From positions 1,674,001 to 1,738,000 of the forward strand of contig OZ241987.1 of the NCBI GenBank assembly GCA_965204395.1: DNA of 64,000 nucleotides, given 5' to 3'. This stretch comes from Bin87 sp965204395 (GTDB taxonomy: Bacteria; Chloroflexota; Dehalococcoidia; Lucifugimonadales; UBA3495). Under the pieces are notes generated by a model. That model ran no database searches and had not been told where the DNA came from. It saw nothing but the letters and a program-made list of their open reading frames with translations. Positions 8,351 to 16,519 of the stretch are shown piece after piece. Within the stretch, counting starts at the first letter, position 1. Every line of letters starts with the position of its first letter. The position numbers and the translations under genes were made by a program.

Positions 8351-9868
8351 TCATTCGGGCTTGGCCATCACCAGGTATCGCCCGCGGATCAGGGTGCCGA
8401 CCCGCTGGTACATGGAGCCTTCCTTCATTTCCCAGAGGGACAACGGAGGCAGCAGCATCATGCCGATGCGGAAAACCAGCAGCACGATGCCCACGCCGCC
8501 CAAGATCATGAAGATGTCCCACAGATCAGGGAAGCGGGCCGCGGTTACGTCGCACACGCTGATGGCGGTAACCTGGCACAGCAGGGCCGGGAACGAGAAG
8601 GCGTCGGACGGCAGGTAGTATAGTCCGCCAAGCTCCGCCGGCGCCGCGTTGAACGCCGCCGCAAAGATGCGGATGTGCCACAGCAGCAGTCCGATGATGA
8701 TGAAAACGGCTGCCAAGGGCGCGCCCCATCCCTCTCGGCGAGCGTGGTTGGAAACCAGGATCGGGAACGGGATGAAGAACGTGAAGAATAGCTGCGCCCA
8801 GAAGATGCCGATGTAGGAATCGAACATCAGGTAGTTCAGGATCGCCTGCTCGACCTCCAGCCGACCGTACCAGTAGGTGATGAAGAACGCGAACAGGTGA
8901 TAGGTGTGCAGCAGGGTCAGACCCAGCAGCACCTTGCTGGCCGCCCAGAAGGGGGCTTGGCCGATGAGATCGCGGTAGCCGCCCCAGCGGCGCATGACGT
9001 AGGCCACCAGAAGGATCGTGGCGAGGCCGCCCTGGAAGCTGATCACCGTGTAGAACGGCGGCAGGATCGAGTCCTTCCAGCCGGGGATCATCGCCATGGC
9101 GAAGTCGCTGACGATCAGGAACTGTACGAACACGACCATCATGAAGTACAGCGCGCCCAGGATGGCAAGGCCGCCTTTCTGTATCTGCCACTGACGCTTG
9201 GTGCCGTACCAGCCGCCGGCCAGACGGCCGTACAGCGATGCACGGAATCCCGACACCAGGTGCCGGCTCTGCGCCATGTCCGGCAGCGCGGCCAACCACA
9301 GGATCGCCACGGAGCAGAATGACAGTCCCACCATGCCGGCGAACAGCCAGCCTGACGGGTTGACGAGTTCCTGGAACCAGATGGACCGGCGCACCATCTG
9401 TTCGCCGCTCTCGGTCACCACACCGATGTCGGGAAGGGCGATCAGCGCCGGTATGAACAGCAGGATGTTGACGATGCTTACGAGTGAGAAGATCTCGGCG
9501 ATGCGTGAAAGCGGCCGCCTCCAGTGGCTCTTGGTGAACCGGAAGGCGCAGGCGGCCAGAGGCGCCGAGGCCGTCAGCGTGAACACAAAGGCGAAGGCAG
9601 CGACGTAGAAGCCCCACGCCCGGTGGTCCGAGAAACCGGCGGTCATCGCCTTCAGGACGAATCCAACGATTCCCAGGACGGTGAGGGCCGCGCCAACGTA
9701 CAGCACGATCCTGAAGATGCCTGACGGAGCGTTCTGTTTCTCGTTGACCTCGGCAACCAGCCCCGACGCTTCGGGGATCACCCACATTTCCGGCCCGAAA
9801 TGGCCGTGTTCGTGGGAGTCGTCGCCGTGGTCCGCCGAGGGCGGATGCGCCTGGGTTTCGCTCGCCAT
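8351..9868 (-). CDS. actF: Second NrfD-family membrane subunit of alternative complex III (ActF-like)
   Basis: The 505-residue protein has a His/Asp-rich soluble N-terminus (DHGDDSHEHGHFGPE, about residues 13-27) and about ten membrane helices. It is clearly related in topology to NrfD/ActC proteins. Because the neighbouring 462-residue protein fits ActC better, this one is read as the ActF-type subunit, although its position before actC is unusual. Its ATG shares one base with the stop of the iron-sulfur gene (TGATG), indicating translational coupling. The assignment to ActF rather than a second ActC is the uncertain point. Confidence 0.75.
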   Translation of the reverse strand: MASETQAHPPSADHGDDSHEHGHFGPEMWVIPEASGLVAEVNEKQNAPSGIFRIVLYVGAALTVLGIVGFVLKAMTAGFSDHRAWGFYVAAFAFVFTLTASAPLAACAFRFTKSHWRRPLSRIAEIFSLVSIVNILLFIPALIALPDIGVVTESGEQMVRRSIWFQELVNPSGWLFAGMVGLSFCSVAILWLAALPDMAQSRHLVSGFRASLYGRLAGGWYGTKRQWQIQKGGLAILGALYFMMVVFVQFLIVSDFAMAMIPGWKDSILPPFYTVISFQGGLATILLVAYVMRRWGGYRDLIGQAPFWAASKVLLGLTLLHTYHLFAFFITYWYGRLEVEQAILNYLMFDSYIGIFWAQLFFTFFIPFPILVSNHARREGWGAPLAAVFIIIGLLLWHIRIFAAAFNAAPAELGGLYYLPSDAFSFPALLCQVTAISVCDVTAARFPDLWDIFMILGGVGIVLLVFRIGMMLLPPLSLWEMKEGSMYQRVGTLIRGRYLVMAKPE

Positions 9869-10650
9869 CAGTGTCCACCCTCAAGCGGGTACTTGTCGAT
9901 CTTCTTCAGGTAAATGACGCTGGGACGGGTGTTCATCTCTTCCAGGAGCCGGTAGCCCCGGGTCTCCCGGTCGTGCTCGCCATGGCCCGGATGCGCGTTC
10001 ACGTCGTCGAAGTACGGTTTGATGGCCGCGTTGGGGTCCATCAGGTCGCCGAACATCAGCGCGTTGGTCGGGCAGGCCTGCACGCAGGCGGGGTCGTAGT
10101 TGCCGGATGCGATGGTCTCGTCGTTGAGGCGGTTCCCGTCGCGCGCCTCCACCTGGAGTTCGCCGCGGCGGATGCGCTGGACGCAGAACGTGCATTTTTC
10201 GGTGATACCCCGGGAGCGCACGGTGACGTCGGGGTTAAGTTGGTTCTCCATGCGCGCCGGCCAGTTGGGATGCCAGAAGTTGAACATCCTGACCTGGTAG
10301 GGGCAGTTGTTAATGCAATACCGGGTGCCCACGCAGCGGTTGTACACCTGGACGTTGAGGCCTTCCTCGTTGTGGTAGGTGGCGTACACCGGGCACACGG
10401 GCTCGCAGGGAGCGTTTTCGCAGTGCTGGCAGAGCACCGGCATGAACCGCGCCTTGACGTTGGGGTACTCGCCCTCCCAGTAGCGTTCGATGCGGATCCA
10501 CTCGTAGGCCCGCCGCTGCAGGAAGTAGTCCTTGGTATTGATGGGGATGTTGTTCTCGGCCTGGCACGCGATCACGCAAGCCTGGCAACCCGTACATTTA
10601 TCCAGGTCAGCGACCATCCCCCACTTGTGTTCGTGTTCGGCGTTGGGCAT
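9868..10650 (-). CDS. Alternative complex III iron-sulfur subunit (ActB C-terminal half as a separate protein)
   Basis: The 260-residue ferredoxin-type protein carries four groups of cysteines: DKCTGCQACVIACQ, CQHCENAPCEPVCP, GTRYCINNCPY with TEKCTFCVQRI, and ACVQACPTNA. They fit four cubane clusters as in DmsB/PsrB and the C-terminal domain of ActB. In most species ActB is one fused chain of a molybdopterin-type domain plus this domain; here the stop of the larger protein and a new start separate them by 46 nt. The subunit would carry electrons between ActC and the ActA haems. The start MPNAEHEHKWGM was taken at ATG 10650. Confidence 0.9.
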   Translation of the reverse strand: MPNAEHEHKWGMVADLDKCTGCQACVIACQAENNIPINTKDYFLQRRAYEWIRIERYWEGEYPNVKARFMPVLCQHCENAPCEPVCPVYATYHNEEGLNVQVYNRCVGTRYCINNCPYQVRMFNFWHPNWPARMENQLNPDVTVRSRGITEKCTFCVQRIRRGELQVEARDGNRLNDETIASGNYDPACVQACPTNALMFGDLMDPNAAIKPYFDDVNAHPGHGEHDRETRGYRLLEEMNTRPSVIYLKKIDKYPLEGGH

Positions 10651-10696
10651 ATCCCGTTTATATCACCAGTCCAACCGCTTGAATATCCGGCTTGGG

Positions 10697-12952
10697 TTAG
10701 TGACCTCCCTCCTCTCCTCTGACGGTCTTGAATACCTGCTCGGCGGGATGCTCGCCGATTTCGCGCGAGGTGTAGCCGCCCTCCATCTTGGAAACGGCCA
10801 TGCTGTCGCCCGTCGGCGTGATGGTGCAGCGGTTCCCGCTCCATGTGACGCCGCCGCTGTCGTTGGCGGCCACCGCCAGGATGGACACAACGTTGCTGCT
10901 CTCCCGCGAGTCTCGACCCGTCGCGAATTCCGAGCCGGCGGTTCGCCCGCCGCCCATGGGTACCGCGGCGATGCCGGGAGGCGCTCCGGGGTTCAGGTAC
11001 ACCAAGGCCTGGATAGTGCCGGACGACGTGGTGATGTTTACCACGTCCCCCTCGCGGAGGCCCATCTCGTCGCGGGCTTGGTGTTCGTTTAGCTCGACCC
11101 AAGTCTGCCAGGCCACCGTGGTGATGGGGTCCGGCGCGTTCTGGGCCCAGGGCAGGTGGGCGTTGCGCCCGTCCAGCACCGTGTGGTGCGCGAAAGGCAG
11201 CAGTTGGAAATCACCGGAGCCGTGCATCTGGGCCGGCGCGGCCATCTCCGCAATGTCGTTGAGCATATTGTCGGACGGCGTCGGCGCGTTTCCGGTGGCG
11301 TTGTCGTTCCACCAACCGCCGTATTTCAGGGTCTCGTTGAAATCTCCGCCCAGCGTGTCCTCCACGTTGGAGCGGATCATCTCTTCGTAGCTGGTGGCCG
11401 GCATGGCGTCGGCGCGACCCAGATCGGTGGCGGCGTTGATCAACACATCCAAGAAGCTGCGTGGGTCCAGATCGGGCAGCGGGTTGATCACCGGCTGCTG
11501 CACCGCGTAAACGTGGTAGCCCGGCATCGGGTCGGGCAGGTCGTCGCCCCAGTCTTCCAGTGCGGTACGGTCCGGAATCAGGAGGTCTGCCATCACGCTG
11601 GTATCGTCGATGAACGGGCTGGCGCTGATGATGGCGACGCCTTCGTTGCCGAGCGCGTCGGCCATGCCCACGCCGGACGGGAGGCCATGCACCGGGTCGG
11701 CGTTGTGGACAACCACCAAGCCCGTCGCGCCATTGGCAATGTCGGCCGCGATTAACCGCCACTCGTCCAGCGATGCCATCGGAGCGGAAGTGGGAGCGTC
11801 GGATATGGGGCTTCCAGGATCGGGCAGCAGGCCCCCCTCGTGCCCCACGTTGCCTATGAGGTAGTTCAGCATCAGAACCGCGGAGGCGTTGAACTTGCCG
11901 TTGCTGTAGGCCGCGGCCTCGCCGCCGCCGCCGATGGCCAGTCCGCCGTGGGCGGCGTAGTCATGGGCGAGTTCGTGGAAGAATTCGTTGAGCGACTTGC
12001 CGGCCAGGACAGCGTCCGGGATCTGCAATATCCCTGCGTTGGCATCCGGAGCAAATTGGCGGAGAGGGCCGGGCCCGACCTCGCCGGTCATTTGCTGCAT
12101 CGAGCGCGATTCGGGATGCGAGTCGGCAATGGCCCAGGCCAGCGCCATCGCCGCGTAGCCCTCGGCGCCGGGCGCGATGGGAATCCACTTGTCGGCGTTG
12201 GCCGCGGTGATCGAGTAGCGGGAACCGAAGTGGAAATGAGTGCCCCGGTGACCGTGGGCCCCCGACCGGAATTTGCCATAGCCGACTTCGTAGGCGGTGG
12301 GATTGCCCCAGGTGGAAAGGAAATCGGAGCCGAAACTGATCAGAGAATCGGCGTGAGCGATGTCGTGGTAGGGCAGGCTGTCGCTGCCCAGCACATCCTT
12401 GACCGCCGCCCGATATGCCGCGTCGTCCGCCGCTCCGCCGAATGCCACATGGCGACCGCCGAAGGCATCGGCGAATCCGCCGCAGATCTTGGCGAAGCTG
12501 CACTTGCGGGCCTCGGTAATCAGCACCATGCGGTTGCCGTTGGCTTCAACCGCCGCGTTGAAACGATTGAGCGCCTCTTCCCAAGTGATGGGCCGGAATC
12601 GTCCCGAACCACGGGGTCCGGTTCGCAGCATCGGGCCCGCGATGCGGTCGGGATGGTACGCCGATTGCAGGAGCGCATCGGCCGCCGCAGACTGCTTGCC
12701 CTGGTTGGTCGGGAAACGGGGGTTGCCGCGCACCTTCTTGGCGCGGCCTTCCATCACCCGCACCAGGATGCCTTCGCCGCCTGGGGAGGAGCTATCGTAG
12801 GTGGCATACCAGTTGTCGCGTCCGCTGACCAGATCCTCAGGTATGAGCGCGGGGCTCTGCACCCTCAGTTCATCGTCGAACAGGTCGCAGGCAATCGCAC
12901 CGGTAGCGGCGATACCGGCCCAGGCCAGGAAATTGCGGCGGCTAAGTTTCAT
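10697..12952 (-). CDS. actB: Molybdopterin-oxidoreductase-like subunit of alternative complex III (ActB N-terminal half)
   Basis: The 751-residue protein has a twin-arginine signal (LSRRNFLAWAG) that ends in a lipobox-like GAIAC (Cys near residue 22). The rest matches the molybdopterin oxidoreductase fold of ActB: an N-terminal TYDSSSPGGEGILVRVMEGR segment, central Rossmann-like blocks with LISFGSDFLSTWGN, and a C-terminal beta-barrel (MGLREGDVVNITTSSG). There is no N-terminal CxxC cluster site, as expected since ActB is thought to have lost the cofactor and to play a structural role. It is encoded separately from its iron-sulfur half. Confidence 0.9.
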   Translation of the reverse strand: MKLSRRNFLAWAGIAATGAIACDLFDDELRVQSPALIPEDLVSGRDNWYATYDSSSPGGEGILVRVMEGRAKKVRGNPRFPTNQGKQSAAADALLQSAYHPDRIAGPMLRTGPRGSGRFRPITWEEALNRFNAAVEANGNRMVLITEARKCSFAKICGGFADAFGGRHVAFGGAADDAAYRAAVKDVLGSDSLPYHDIAHADSLISFGSDFLSTWGNPTAYEVGYGKFRSGAHGHRGTHFHFGSRYSITAANADKWIPIAPGAEGYAAMALAWAIADSHPESRSMQQMTGEVGPGPLRQFAPDANAGILQIPDAVLAGKSLNEFFHELAHDYAAHGGLAIGGGGEAAAYSNGKFNASAVLMLNYLIGNVGHEGGLLPDPGSPISDAPTSAPMASLDEWRLIAADIANGATGLVVVHNADPVHGLPSGVGMADALGNEGVAIISASPFIDDTSVMADLLIPDRTALEDWGDDLPDPMPGYHVYAVQQPVINPLPDLDPRSFLDVLINAATDLGRADAMPATSYEEMIRSNVEDTLGGDFNETLKYGGWWNDNATGNAPTPSDNMLNDIAEMAAPAQMHGSGDFQLLPFAHHTVLDGRNAHLPWAQNAPDPITTVAWQTWVELNEHQARDEMGLREGDVVNITTSSGTIQALVYLNPGAPPGIAAVPMGGGRTAGSEFATGRDSRESSNVVSILAVAANDSGGVTWSGNRCTITPTGDSMAVSKMEGGYTSREIGEHPAEQVFKTVRGEEGGH

Positions 12953-12983
12953 TGATCAGAGCGTTCCGTTGCCAGGGTGCGGC

Positions 12984-13661
12984 CTACTTGTGACAGACGG
13001 TACAGTCGGTGCTTACGCTGTTTTCGCGGTGGCAGTCCAGGCAGGTTCCCATCTTGAGGGACTGACCCGGCTGGGGCTGCACTTCTTCCATGTGGGCTAC
13101 GTCGCCGTGGCAGACGGTACACGCCTCTTGCACCGGCACCGGGAGGTTCATCGGTTCCTGGTCGCCCACGGGCAATGTCACGACGCGTTCCTCGCCTTGA
13201 GTCAGGAAACGCAGGTGCGCCTCGTGAACGAACCGAACGTGGTCGGGCAGACGGTGCACCCGCTCCCAGTCGATGGGGCGCCCGTCCGCGTGCTTGTCGA
13301 TCACGCGCTGGATGTTGATCAGGGTTTCAGGCTCTGCCACGTCGGCCTTGGCGTTGGCGCCGTTGATCTGCTTGTGGCAGATAACGCAGACCTCAACGGC
13401 CGGCACAGTCGCGGCGGCTCCGGTGGTGACGTTTCGGTGGCAGAACTCGCACTGGATGGCGTGGCCGCCGTCCTCGACCGCGCCGGCGTGAACCGTGTGC
13501 GGGAAGGCGATGGGTTGGTCGGGGGCGTTCCCCCACCCGAACGGCGGGTTGGAGAACCAGGAGATGAACAGCACCACCACGATGAAGGCTACGATTGCCG
13601 TTACCAGCAGCCCCGCCAGGGCCATAGGGATCAGTTGTCGAGTTGGCGGCAGAGGCGGCAT
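12984..13661 (-). CDS. actA: Alternative complex III pentahaem cytochrome c subunit ActA
   Basis: The 225-residue protein has one N-terminal membrane anchor (about 12-36) and five haem-binding sites: CEFCH, CVICH, CTVCH, CLDCH and CTVCH, the last at the extreme C-terminus. Additional histidines provide sixth ligands as in cytochrome c7/c3-like ActA. The subunit collects electrons from the ActB iron-sulfur chain at the periplasmic face. It is followed after 31 nt by the ActB-type gene. Maturation of its haems would need the Ccm proteins encoded downstream. Confidence 0.92.
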   Translation of the reverse strand: MPPLPPTRQLIPMALAGLLVTAIVAFIVVVLFISWFSNPPFGWGNAPDQPIAFPHTVHAGAVEDGGHAIQCEFCHRNVTTGAAATVPAVEVCVICHKQINGANAKADVAEPETLINIQRVIDKHADGRPIDWERVHRLPDHVRFVHEAHLRFLTQGEERVVTLPVGDQEPMNLPVPVQEACTVCHGDVAHMEEVQPQPGQSLKMGTCLDCHRENSVSTDCTVCHK

Positions 13662-13744
13662 TGGTGGATGATGGTGGGGGTTCGGGTGATGGTTGAATCG
13701 TTACGCCGGATGGCCAACGTTGGCCTCAGGCTGTCGGCGGCGCG

Positions 13745-14047
13745 TTATACGAAAAGCCGATGCCAGACGCCCTGGAAAGTTACGGGAGATTGCATGATGG
13801 TGAGGACCATCATAGCCACCGCGCCGCCCAGCGCGGCCAGGCCGATCACGGTGATGGGGATGCGCAGACGGCTAAGCGCAGCCGGATAGGTACCGGTCTG
13901 CACGCCGGACGGAATCAACCCGTGGGCGATCAGCATGCTGAACGCGAAAATGATGATCAGCGGGAAGTAGATCCACAGGTACGTCAACCACAGGTGAACG
14001 TTCTGCCAGAGCATGGCGTTCATCGCGTTGGGATCAGTCGGCGGCAT
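13745..14047 (-). CDS. Small two-helix membrane protein heading the respiratory operon
   Basis: The 100-residue protein has two predicted membrane helices (about 18-43 and 63-88) with the N-terminal MPPTDPNAMNAMLWQNVHLW. It is the first gene after the promoter at 14153-14179 and lies 83 nt upstream of actA on the same strand. No family is recognised; by analogy with the small extra subunit reported in filamentous Chloroflexota complexes it may be an accessory subunit, but that is inference from position and size only. Confidence 0.6.
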   Translation of the reverse strand: MPPTDPNAMNAMLWQNVHLWLTYLWIYFPLIIIFAFSMLIAHGLIPSGVQTGTYPAALSRLRIPITVIGLAALGGAVAMMVLTIMQSPVTFQGVWHRLFV

Positions 14048-14105
14048 TTGGTCGCTTAACCTGCGCTTATCTCGGTGTGTCGCTGGTCGCGCCCCACGGT
14101 TGGTT

Positions 14106-14128
14106 GATTTTTACCCCTCGTAAAAATC
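14106..14128 (-). promoter_or_regulatory. Perfect inverted repeat in the leader of the respiratory operon
   Basis: Two 9-nt arms (GATTTTTAC and GTAAAAATC) are separated by 5 nt. The repeat lies between the promoter-like sequence and the first gene, so it is either an operator or a leader hairpin. A second short hairpin (AGCCC/GGGCT) lies at about 14130-14146. Confidence 0.5.
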
Positions 14129-14152
14129 GAGCCCCGTTTTGGGCTGGTGAAA

Positions 14153-14179
14153 ATTATCACATTCGATTTGGCGTGTCAA
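14153..14179 (-). promoter_or_regulatory. Sigma-70-type promoter of the alternative complex III operon
   Basis: Read on the minus strand, a perfect TTGACA (14174-14179) is followed after 15 nt by GATAAT (14153-14158) in the context TGTGATAATTTT. It points at the first gene starting at 14047. The 15-nt spacer is short, but both hexamers are strong and this AT-rich patch stands out from the GC-rich surroundings. Confidence 0.55.
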
Positions 14180-14549
14180 CAATCCGGCTCGCCCGCGAAC
14201 ACCATTTTCGCGCCTCGATCGTCGAGGGCACGGCACCCATGGATTGCATGCTTGGCCCCGAACGACCCACCTCACGTCAACCGGCGCGCTCCCTCGCCCG
14301 ACTCCTGCAATCGCAGAGCCTGGCGGGGGTTGCCCAAGTTCCGCTCACGTACCCCGAATCCCTTCGCGACGTACTCCTTCCCTCGCCTGTACCGCTGCGT
14401 TTAACCGGTGTTTCAATGTTGCGGCCGAAATATTATTGCAATTATTGATAAGTGACATCGCAATTTGGCAATGGTACTGTCTGCTGGCGATTCGCCGAAG
14501 AACACCACTTGGGGAACAAATTCGTCCCGAAAATACAGGAGGTGACCAA
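14180..14549. other. Intergenic stretch between the divergent respiratory operon and the binding-protein gene
   Basis: No gene is supported here. The AT-rich part at about 14430-14480 probably holds the plus-strand promoter of the binding protein, but no clear hexamer pair can be named. A near-perfect ribosome-binding site (AGGAGGTGA) lies at 14540-14548, just before ATG 14550. Confidence 0.4.
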
Positions 14550-15072
14550 ATGGCAGCTTTACCGTCGGCCCGCTTGCCGCGCATCGTAATCACCGTCTTG
14601 CTCCTGATGACCGTGGCCGCGATCTGGGCATGTGGCGGCCCCGCAGAACCCGCGCAACAGGCCGCCGCCCCAGCGGCGCCAGCCGCGACCGAGGCCCCGG
14701 CCGCAGCAGCGGCTACCGCAGCGCCCGAACCCACCGCCATGCCCGCAATGGCTGAGGAAGACTCCTTCCTCCACCTGGCGGTGACCCCTCTGCCCCAGGA
14801 CACCTACCTGCCCTGGTTGGCCACCAGCAGCGGACACCTGCCCTTCCGGCCCATGTGGGAAAACCTGACGACCATCTCCCCGGACACCGGCGTGTCCACG
14901 ATACTGCCCCAGTTGGCGCGGGAGTGGGACGTGAGCCCGGATGCCAGCGAGTACACCTTCTATCTCCAAGAGGGTGTGGAGATGCATCATGGCTGGGGAG
15001 AGTTCACCGTCAGGGACGTGATCCTCACCATCGATCAGCAGATGTCCGACCCGCTGGCCGGCTGCAAGCTGG
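14550..15072 (+). pseudogene. Peptide/nickel-type ABC transporter substrate-binding lipoprotein, truncated by an IS
   Basis: A strong Shine-Dalgarno (AGGAGGTGA) precedes ATG 14550. The product starts with a lipoprotein signal (IVITVLLLMTVAAIWACGG, lipidated Cys near residue 28), an Ala/Pro/Glu linker, and the first part of a family 5 solute-binding domain (FRPMWENLTTISPDTG, then EYTFYLQEGVEMHHGWGEFT). After about 175 residues it runs into an insertion sequence; normal proteins of this family have 500-600 residues. No continuation is found beyond the right end of the IS, so the 3' part has been deleted or moved by rearrangement. The frame stays open into the IS, giving a meaningless tail. Confidence 0.85.
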
Positions 15073-16519
15073 GCTTTCCGCATTTCAAGCGGCGTAAGCG
15101 AGGGAGTCCACCATTCGTCGGTACAGAGCGACGGGGAATTCCTGCGTGTCGGGGTTGCCGGCCGACAGTGAGAAATCTTCCGATGCCAGCCAGAGGTGCC
15201 GACGCACCAGGGCGATGGCGTCCACGAAAGTTGGCGATGGTTTGTCGTACCAAGCGGCGGTGCGCGGAGTCATCGAATGTTGTTTTTGCAACGAATGGGC
15301 GGCCAGGGTGGTCCAGGAGAAGAGGCCCAGCAGCGCGGGCGTGGTGCGGGCGATGGCCAAGTCGGACCACTGGCGCTGGGTCTCCATGCCCAGGTGGGTT
15401 CGCGCCTCCTGAAAGGTGACTTCGAGTTGCCAGCGCAGGACAAACCACTCCCGGATCTGGGTCGGGTTCGCCAACGGGTCGGTGCAGAGGAGGGCTTGGG
15501 GATCGAAAGCGCCTTCGGGATCTCGGACCAGCACCCAGCGAATGGTCACCGCCGGTTTGCCCGAGCTGTACCAGACCGCGGTTTGGGAGGTAAGTTCCAG
15601 CGTGCGGATGGTGCCGTCGTACCACGCCACGGCGGCGACGGTCCAGGCCACATGGTCCTGGTCCAGGATGGTTTTCAGCGACGGTCGCCGCTGGCCTTTC
15701 AGGGCTGACCGGCCTTTCTGACCTGGCGGCCGAGGCGGCGCTGGCGCGTAGAGAGCGGCGTCCAAGCGCAGTCTGGCGATGAGGGTAACGGGTTCACGAA
15801 GGGATTGGCAGCAGTGGAGCAGATCCAGCACGGCGTAGCCGTTATCCCCCACCAGCACGAGAGTCCGGTGGGGCAGCCAGCGACGCAGCTGAATGACCAT
15901 TTGCCGGGCCCAATCGGTGAGCTTCTTGTGCCGGCGTCCCTGCTGCTGGTAGTACCGAGAGGAAGGGGCCAGCACCGTGAGCACCGGCAGCGCCCAGTGG
16001 CGTCCCGCCCACGGCACGTGGCCCAGCCACATCAGGGAGATCCAGCGCAGGCCACTGGCCTTGACCAGTTGATGGCGGCTGGAACGCACCGCGTCCCGGT
16101 AGATGCCTCGTGCTTTGATCTTAGCGCCCCGACGCCGCTCCAGGGTTTCGTCGATGCCGAAGACCAAGGGGCCGTCGCCCCGATCCAGATGCTGGAGCAA
16201 AAGCAAGAGCAGGACGCGGGCCACCGCGCGGGACGACCACACCGCCCGATTGAGCACCTCGTGGTAGCGGGCGTAGTCGCGCTGGTCGCTGCGGCCCATG
16301 ACGCGCAGCGCTGCTGCCACGGTGCGTTGACCTGTGGTCAGGATCGCGCCCACCAGCAGGAGTTGAGCCTTCTGCCAAGTGGGGTTGGTGAACAGAATTG
16401 CGAAGGGGGAGAGTATCGGTACAATGGCATTGGGCAGGGTGTGCATGGCTGGACCTTCAGTGACGTTTGGGTCAGGCCAGCTTACCCTGTCCTTTTACTT
16501 TTCTAAGCATGCGTAAAGT
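15073..16519 (-). mobile_element. IS701-like insertion sequence
   Basis: The ends carry inverted repeats: GCTGGGCTTTCCGCAT on the left and, read inward from the right, GCTAGACTTTACGCAT (13 of 16 identical). Outer bases are CTGG on the left and CTAG on the right, so a clean target duplication is not visible. Length is about 1.45 kb with one transposase gene. The sequences outside the two ends do not belong to the same gene. Confidence 0.75.
15085..16446 (-). CDS. IS701-like (IS4 superfamily) transposase
   Basis: The intact frame codes for 453 residues. Catalytic elements of the IS4-type DDE fold are visible: LVFGIDETLERR (first Asp, about residue 98), TLVLVGDNGYAVLDLL (second Asp, about 200) and the helix RWQLEVTFQEAR with the final Glu (about 345), equivalent to the R-W-x-x-E-x-x-F signature. 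Its stop lies 12 nt inside the left terminal repeat. IS701 family membership is inferred from the DDE_5-like layout; another IS4-superfamily group is possible. The gene looks complete and potentially active. Confidence 0.82.
   Translation of the reverse strand: MHTLPNAIVPILSPFAILFTNPTWQKAQLLLVGAILTTGQRTVAAALRVMGRSDQRDYARYHEVLNRAVWSSRAVARVLLLLLLQHLDRGDGPLVFGIDETLERRRGAKIKARGIYRDAVRSSRHQLVKASGLRWISLMWLGHVPWAGRHWALPVLTVLAPSSRYYQQQGRRHKKLTDWARQMVIQLRRWLPHRTLVLVGDNGYAVLDLLHCCQSLREPVTLIARLRLDAALYAPAPPRPPGQKGRSALKGQRRPSLKTILDQDHVAWTVAAVAWYDGTIRTLELTSQTAVWYSSGKPAVTIRWVLVRDPEGAFDPQALLCTDPLANPTQIREWFVLRWQLEVTFQEARTHLGMETQRQWSDLAIARTTPALLGLFSWTTLAAHSLQKQHSMTPRTAAWYDKPSPTFVDAIALVRRHLWLASEDFSLSAGNPDTQEFPVALYRRMVDSLAYAA

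Noticed and set aside
7298..12955. Long plus-strand frames opposite actC, the iron-sulfur gene and actB (for example 7298-8254, 9871-10722, 11840-12955)
   Set aside because: They are antisense to well-supported respiratory genes, are rich in His/Arg/Gly/Asp, have no family similarity and no ribosome-binding sites; high-GC codon bias produces such shadows.
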